NCBI RefSeq assembly: GCF_025567315.1
Contig: NZ_JAOQJE010000006.1
Span: 124,001-188,000, forward strand
DNA: 64,000 nt
Direction: 5' to 3'
Source: Agathobaculum ammoniilyticum
GTDB taxonomy: Bacteria; Bacillota; Clostridia; Oscillospirales; Butyricicoccaceae
Each line of letters opens with the position of its first letter. The stretch's first letter is position 1. This document shows, piece by piece, positions 62,031 to 64,000 of this stretch. A program made the position numbers and the translations under genes. The notes under the pieces are model-generated. The model did no database searches. It was not told the origin of the DNA and saw only the letters and a list, made by a program, of their open reading frames with translations.

Positions 62031-62543
62031 TTGAATATATTGGTTTTTGCCGATTCACATGGACGGAATATCGCTATGGCCGCAGCGGTCGAGCGGGAGA
62101 AGCCGGACGCGGTCATCCACCTGGGCGACTATGCGGACGACGCGCGGGAGCTGGAGCGGCTTTTCCCGATGCTGCCGGTCTATCGGGTGCGCGGCAATAA
62201 CGATTATAAGCCGGACGTTGCGCAGTATGCGGTAATCACGCCGGACAACCTGCCAATCTATATCACGCACGGGCATAAGGAGCGGGTATCCATGCTGGCC
62301 TGCGGCATCCTGCCGCAGCGGGCACGGGAAGAGGGCTGTTTGGTGGCGCTATACGGTCACACCCACCGCATGCTGCTGGAGCGGATAGACGGTGTGCTGG
62401 TCTGCAACCCAGGCAGCATCAGCCTGCCGCGCGGCGGTCCGGCAAGTTATGCGCGCCTGACGATTGAAAATGCACAGCTTCGCGCAGTTACGCTGCTCGA
62501 TGAGGACGGCGGGCTGATCCGGCGCGATAAATTCAGACAATAA
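62031..62543 (+). CDS. YfcE/MJ0936-type metallophosphodiesterase
   Basis: 170 residues from TTG 62031 (AAAGGGG upstream). The calcineurin-like motifs are complete: FADSHG, HLGDY, RGNND, ITHGH and YGHTHR, with a final NPGSISLPRGG. Such enzymes cleave phosphodiesters with Mn or Fe ions; the natural substrate is not known. 11 nt before coaX. Confidence 0.92.
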   Translation: MNILVFADSHGRNIAMAAAVEREKPDAVIHLGDYADDARELERLFPMLPVYRVRGNNDYKPDVAQYAVITPDNLPIYITHGHKERVSMLACGILPQRAREEGCLVALYGHTHRMLLERIDGVLVCNPGSISLPRGGPASYARLTIENAQLRAVTLLDEDGGLIRRDKFRQ

Positions 62544-62554
62544 GGGGAAACGGT

Positions 62555-63400
62555 ATGCTTTTGACCATTGACGTAGGCAACACCAATATGGTGTTTGGAT
62601 TATATGACGGGGACAGGCTGCGGGGTTCGTTCCGCATCTCCACCAACGCGGAGCGGACATCGGACGAGCTTGGCATGCAGATTTCCCAATATTATCATTT
62701 TCACGGGCTGGACCGCACCCAGACCGATGCAGTCATCATCGCCTCGGTCGTGCCGCCGGTGATGTATACGCTGATCAACGCCATCCGCAAATATCTGCAT
62801 GTGCAGCCGGTCATCGCCGGGCGGGATGTGGATATCGGGATTGAGAACCGCTACACCAATCCGCGCGAGGTAGGCGCGGACCGCCTGGTCAATGCGGTGT
62901 CCGCGGTCAGAAAGTACGGGAAGCCGCTGATCATCGTGGATATCGGCACCGCGACCACCTTTGACGCGATCGACGGGAACGGCGCATATCAGGGCGGCGC
63001 GATTTTCCCCGGCATCAAGGTGGCGATGGAAGCGCTGTTTCTCAAGGCGTCCAAGCTGCCGCGCGTGGATATCGAGCGGCCGGAAAAGGCGATCGGGAAA
63101 ACCACGGTGCAGTCCATGCAGTCGGGCGCGGTGCGCGGATATGTGGGCGCGCTGGCCGGCATCATTACAGATATCCAAGAGGAGCTGGGTGGTAATGCGC
63201 GCGTGGTTGCGACCGGCGGCATGGGCCGCATGATGGCGGAATACTGCGGCCTGATCGACGAGGTGGACCCCAACCTGACGCTGGAGGGGCTGCGCCTGAT
63301 CTACGAGAACAACAAAGACTGCTTTGCGGGCCGCCAGCTTGACAGCGAGACGTGCCTGCTGGAAGCGGTGGAGGAAGGCGCCTGGAGCGCGGAGAAATGA
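62555..63400 (+). CDS. coaX: Type III pantothenate kinase
   Basis: 281 residues. The ASKHA kinase motifs are TIDVGNTNMVFGLYD at the start, GADRLVNAVSAV, DIGTATTFDAID and GGAIFPGIKVAMEAL. It phosphorylates pantothenate, the first step of CoA synthesis, and needs a monovalent cation. It is not feedback-inhibited in this family. Confidence 0.96.
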   Translation: MLLTIDVGNTNMVFGLYDGDRLRGSFRISTNAERTSDELGMQISQYYHFHGLDRTQTDAVIIASVVPPVMYTLINAIRKYLHVQPVIAGRDVDIGIENRYTNPREVGADRLVNAVSAVRKYGKPLIIVDIGTATTFDAIDGNGAYQGGAIFPGIKVAMEALFLKASKLPRVDIERPEKAIGKTTVQSMQSGAVRGYVGALAGIITDIQEELGGNARVVATGGMGRMMAEYCGLIDEVDPNLTLEGLRLIYENNKDCFAGRQLDSETCLLEAVEEGAWSAEK

Positions 63401-63455
63401 GTGCGGCGGTGCCTGACGCTGCGGCCGGCGCTGCCTGCGGCAAGACAATAGCATT

Positions 63456-63490
63456 AAAAAGAGAAGCTGCCCCCTGTGGAGCAGCTTCTT
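63456..63490 (-). terminator. Shared terminator between convergent coaX and nth
   Basis: Stem GAAGCTGCTCC/GGGGCAGCTTC on the minus strand with a short loop and a TCTTTTT tail for nth. The plus direction ends in TTCTTCCTTATTTT and may serve coaX. Confidence 0.8.
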
Positions 63491-63492
63491 CC

Positions 63493-64000
63493 TTATTTTG
63501 TGACCGGATAAGAGGGGCAGACCGCGCCGAGCGGGCAGCCGGAGCATTTGGGGCTGCGCGCGGTGCAGTGCTCGCGCCCGAACAAAACAAGCCGGTGGCA
63601 AAAGTCCGAGGATTCCGCAGGGGAGATCAGCTTGCGCAGCGCGTTCTCCACCTTGACGGGGTCCTTTTCGTTTTTGACAAAGCCGAGCCGGTTGGACAAA
63701 CGGATACAATGCGTATCGGCCACGATAGCGGGCTTGCCGAAGATATCGCCGAGAATCAGGTTGGCGGTCTTGCGCCCCACGCCGGGGAGACGAAGCAAAT
63801 CTTCCATGTTATCTGGCACTTTGCCGTCATATTCGCTCAGCAACATGATGGCGCAGGCTTTCAGGTCACGCGCCTTGGTGCGGAACAGGCCGCAGGTTTT
63901 GATCGCCTCCGCGATCTCCTCCTCCGGCGCTTCGGAGAAGCTCTGCAGGGTGGGGAACTGTCGGAACAGAGTTTCGGTCACGATATTGACGCGGGCGTCC
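63493..64000 (-). CDS. nth: Endonuclease III, 5' end outside window
   Basis: About 169 residues seen, open at the window's right edge; the N-terminal ~45 residues are missing (the frame continues through ARVNIVTETLF). The helix-hairpin-helix LPGVGRKTANLIL with the catalytic Lys and the VADTHCIRLSNRLG motif with the catalytic Asp are present. The [4Fe-4S] cysteines follow near the C-terminus (C-x6-C-x2-C-x5-C: CTARSPKCSGCPLGAVC). A DNA glycosylase/AP lyase for oxidised pyrimidines. Confidence 0.96.
   Translation of the reverse strand, partial: DARVNIVTETLFRQFPTLQSFSEAPEEEIAEAIKTCGLFRTKARDLKACAIMLLSEYDGKVPDNMEDLLRLPGVGRKTANLILGDIFGKPAIVADTHCIRLSNRLGFVKNEKDPVKVENALRKLISPAESSDFCHRLVLFGREHCTARSPKCSGCPLGAVCPSYPVTK

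Overview
The window is about 64 kb of GC-rich chromosome from an endospore-forming, anaerobic member of the Clostridia. The evidence is a complete spoIIIA operon, a yabP-yabQ-divIC cluster, a Phe T-box, a long-form HPF, a reverse rubrerythrin and an OLE RNA. GC-rich coding plus AroE-AroK and EndoQ-UvrD fusions suggest an Oscillospirales (Butyricicoccus/Agathobaculum-like) organism; that placement is inference. Almost everything is core chromosome. No prophage, IS element or CRISPR array was seen. The only AT-rich, accessory-looking patch is about 28.6-29.3 kb, just 3' of a tRNA-Pro gene.

Layout. (1) 1-10.8 kb, minus strand: a secreted NAGPA/SLH surface protein, then a shikimate/phenylalanine operon in the order aroF-aroB-aroC-pheA-aroA-aroEK. 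It is driven by a consensus sigma-A promoter and gated by a T-box whose specifier reads UUC (Phe). (2) 10.8-15.6 kb, plus: spoIIIAA-AH behind a sigma-E-like promoter. (3) 15.6-28.6 kb: the classic Asp23-nusB-xseAB-ispA-dxs-tlyA-nadK-argR-recN block, with a TsaD-like protein between nusB and xseA, the large structured OLE RNA plus its membrane partner OapA between ispA and dxs, then tyrS and tRNA-Pro(GGG). (4) 28.6-33.9 kb: a small broken membrane gene, a PHP/EndoQ-UvrD fusion helicase, and an Rrf2 regulator with reverse rubrerythrin. (5) 34-35.6 kb, minus: DUF4364-lrgA-lrgB. (6) 35.8-45.2 kb: an acetyltransferase, radC, uvrB, an MBL hydrolase, uvrA and recJ, a DNA-repair-rich stretch. (7) 45.2-51.6 kb: relA, dtd, an MBL hydrolase, hemZ, a nucleoside kinase and a zinc-ribbon protein. 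(8) 51.6-56.4 kb: a MurJ/SpoVB-like flippase, mazG, hup, rqcP, yabP, yabQ, divIC and an S1-domain protein, matching the Bacillus yabM-yabR neighbourhood. (9) 56.3-64 kb: a candidate ~90-nt small RNA on the minus strand, an amidohydrolase coupled to an orphan fumarase alpha subunit, hpf, a GNAT gene, rsmA, a TfoX-domain gene, a minus-strand trio of small proteins of unknown function, a phosphodiesterase, coaX and a partial nth.

How the genes work together. The aro operon makes chorismate and prephenate for Phe under tRNA-Phe control. The spoIIIA products build the mother-cell side of the feeding-tube channel. ispA and dxs supply isoprenoids and flank the OLE RNP. UvrA, UvrB, RecJ, RecN, XseAB, Nth, RadC and EndoQ-UvrD form a broad repair set. 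relA, dtd, rqcP, hpf and rsmA concern translation quality and stress. The most interesting non-coding signals are the OLE RNA, the T-box leader and the unassigned minus-strand small RNA near 56.3 kb. No database search was run; family calls rest on motifs, length and gene order.
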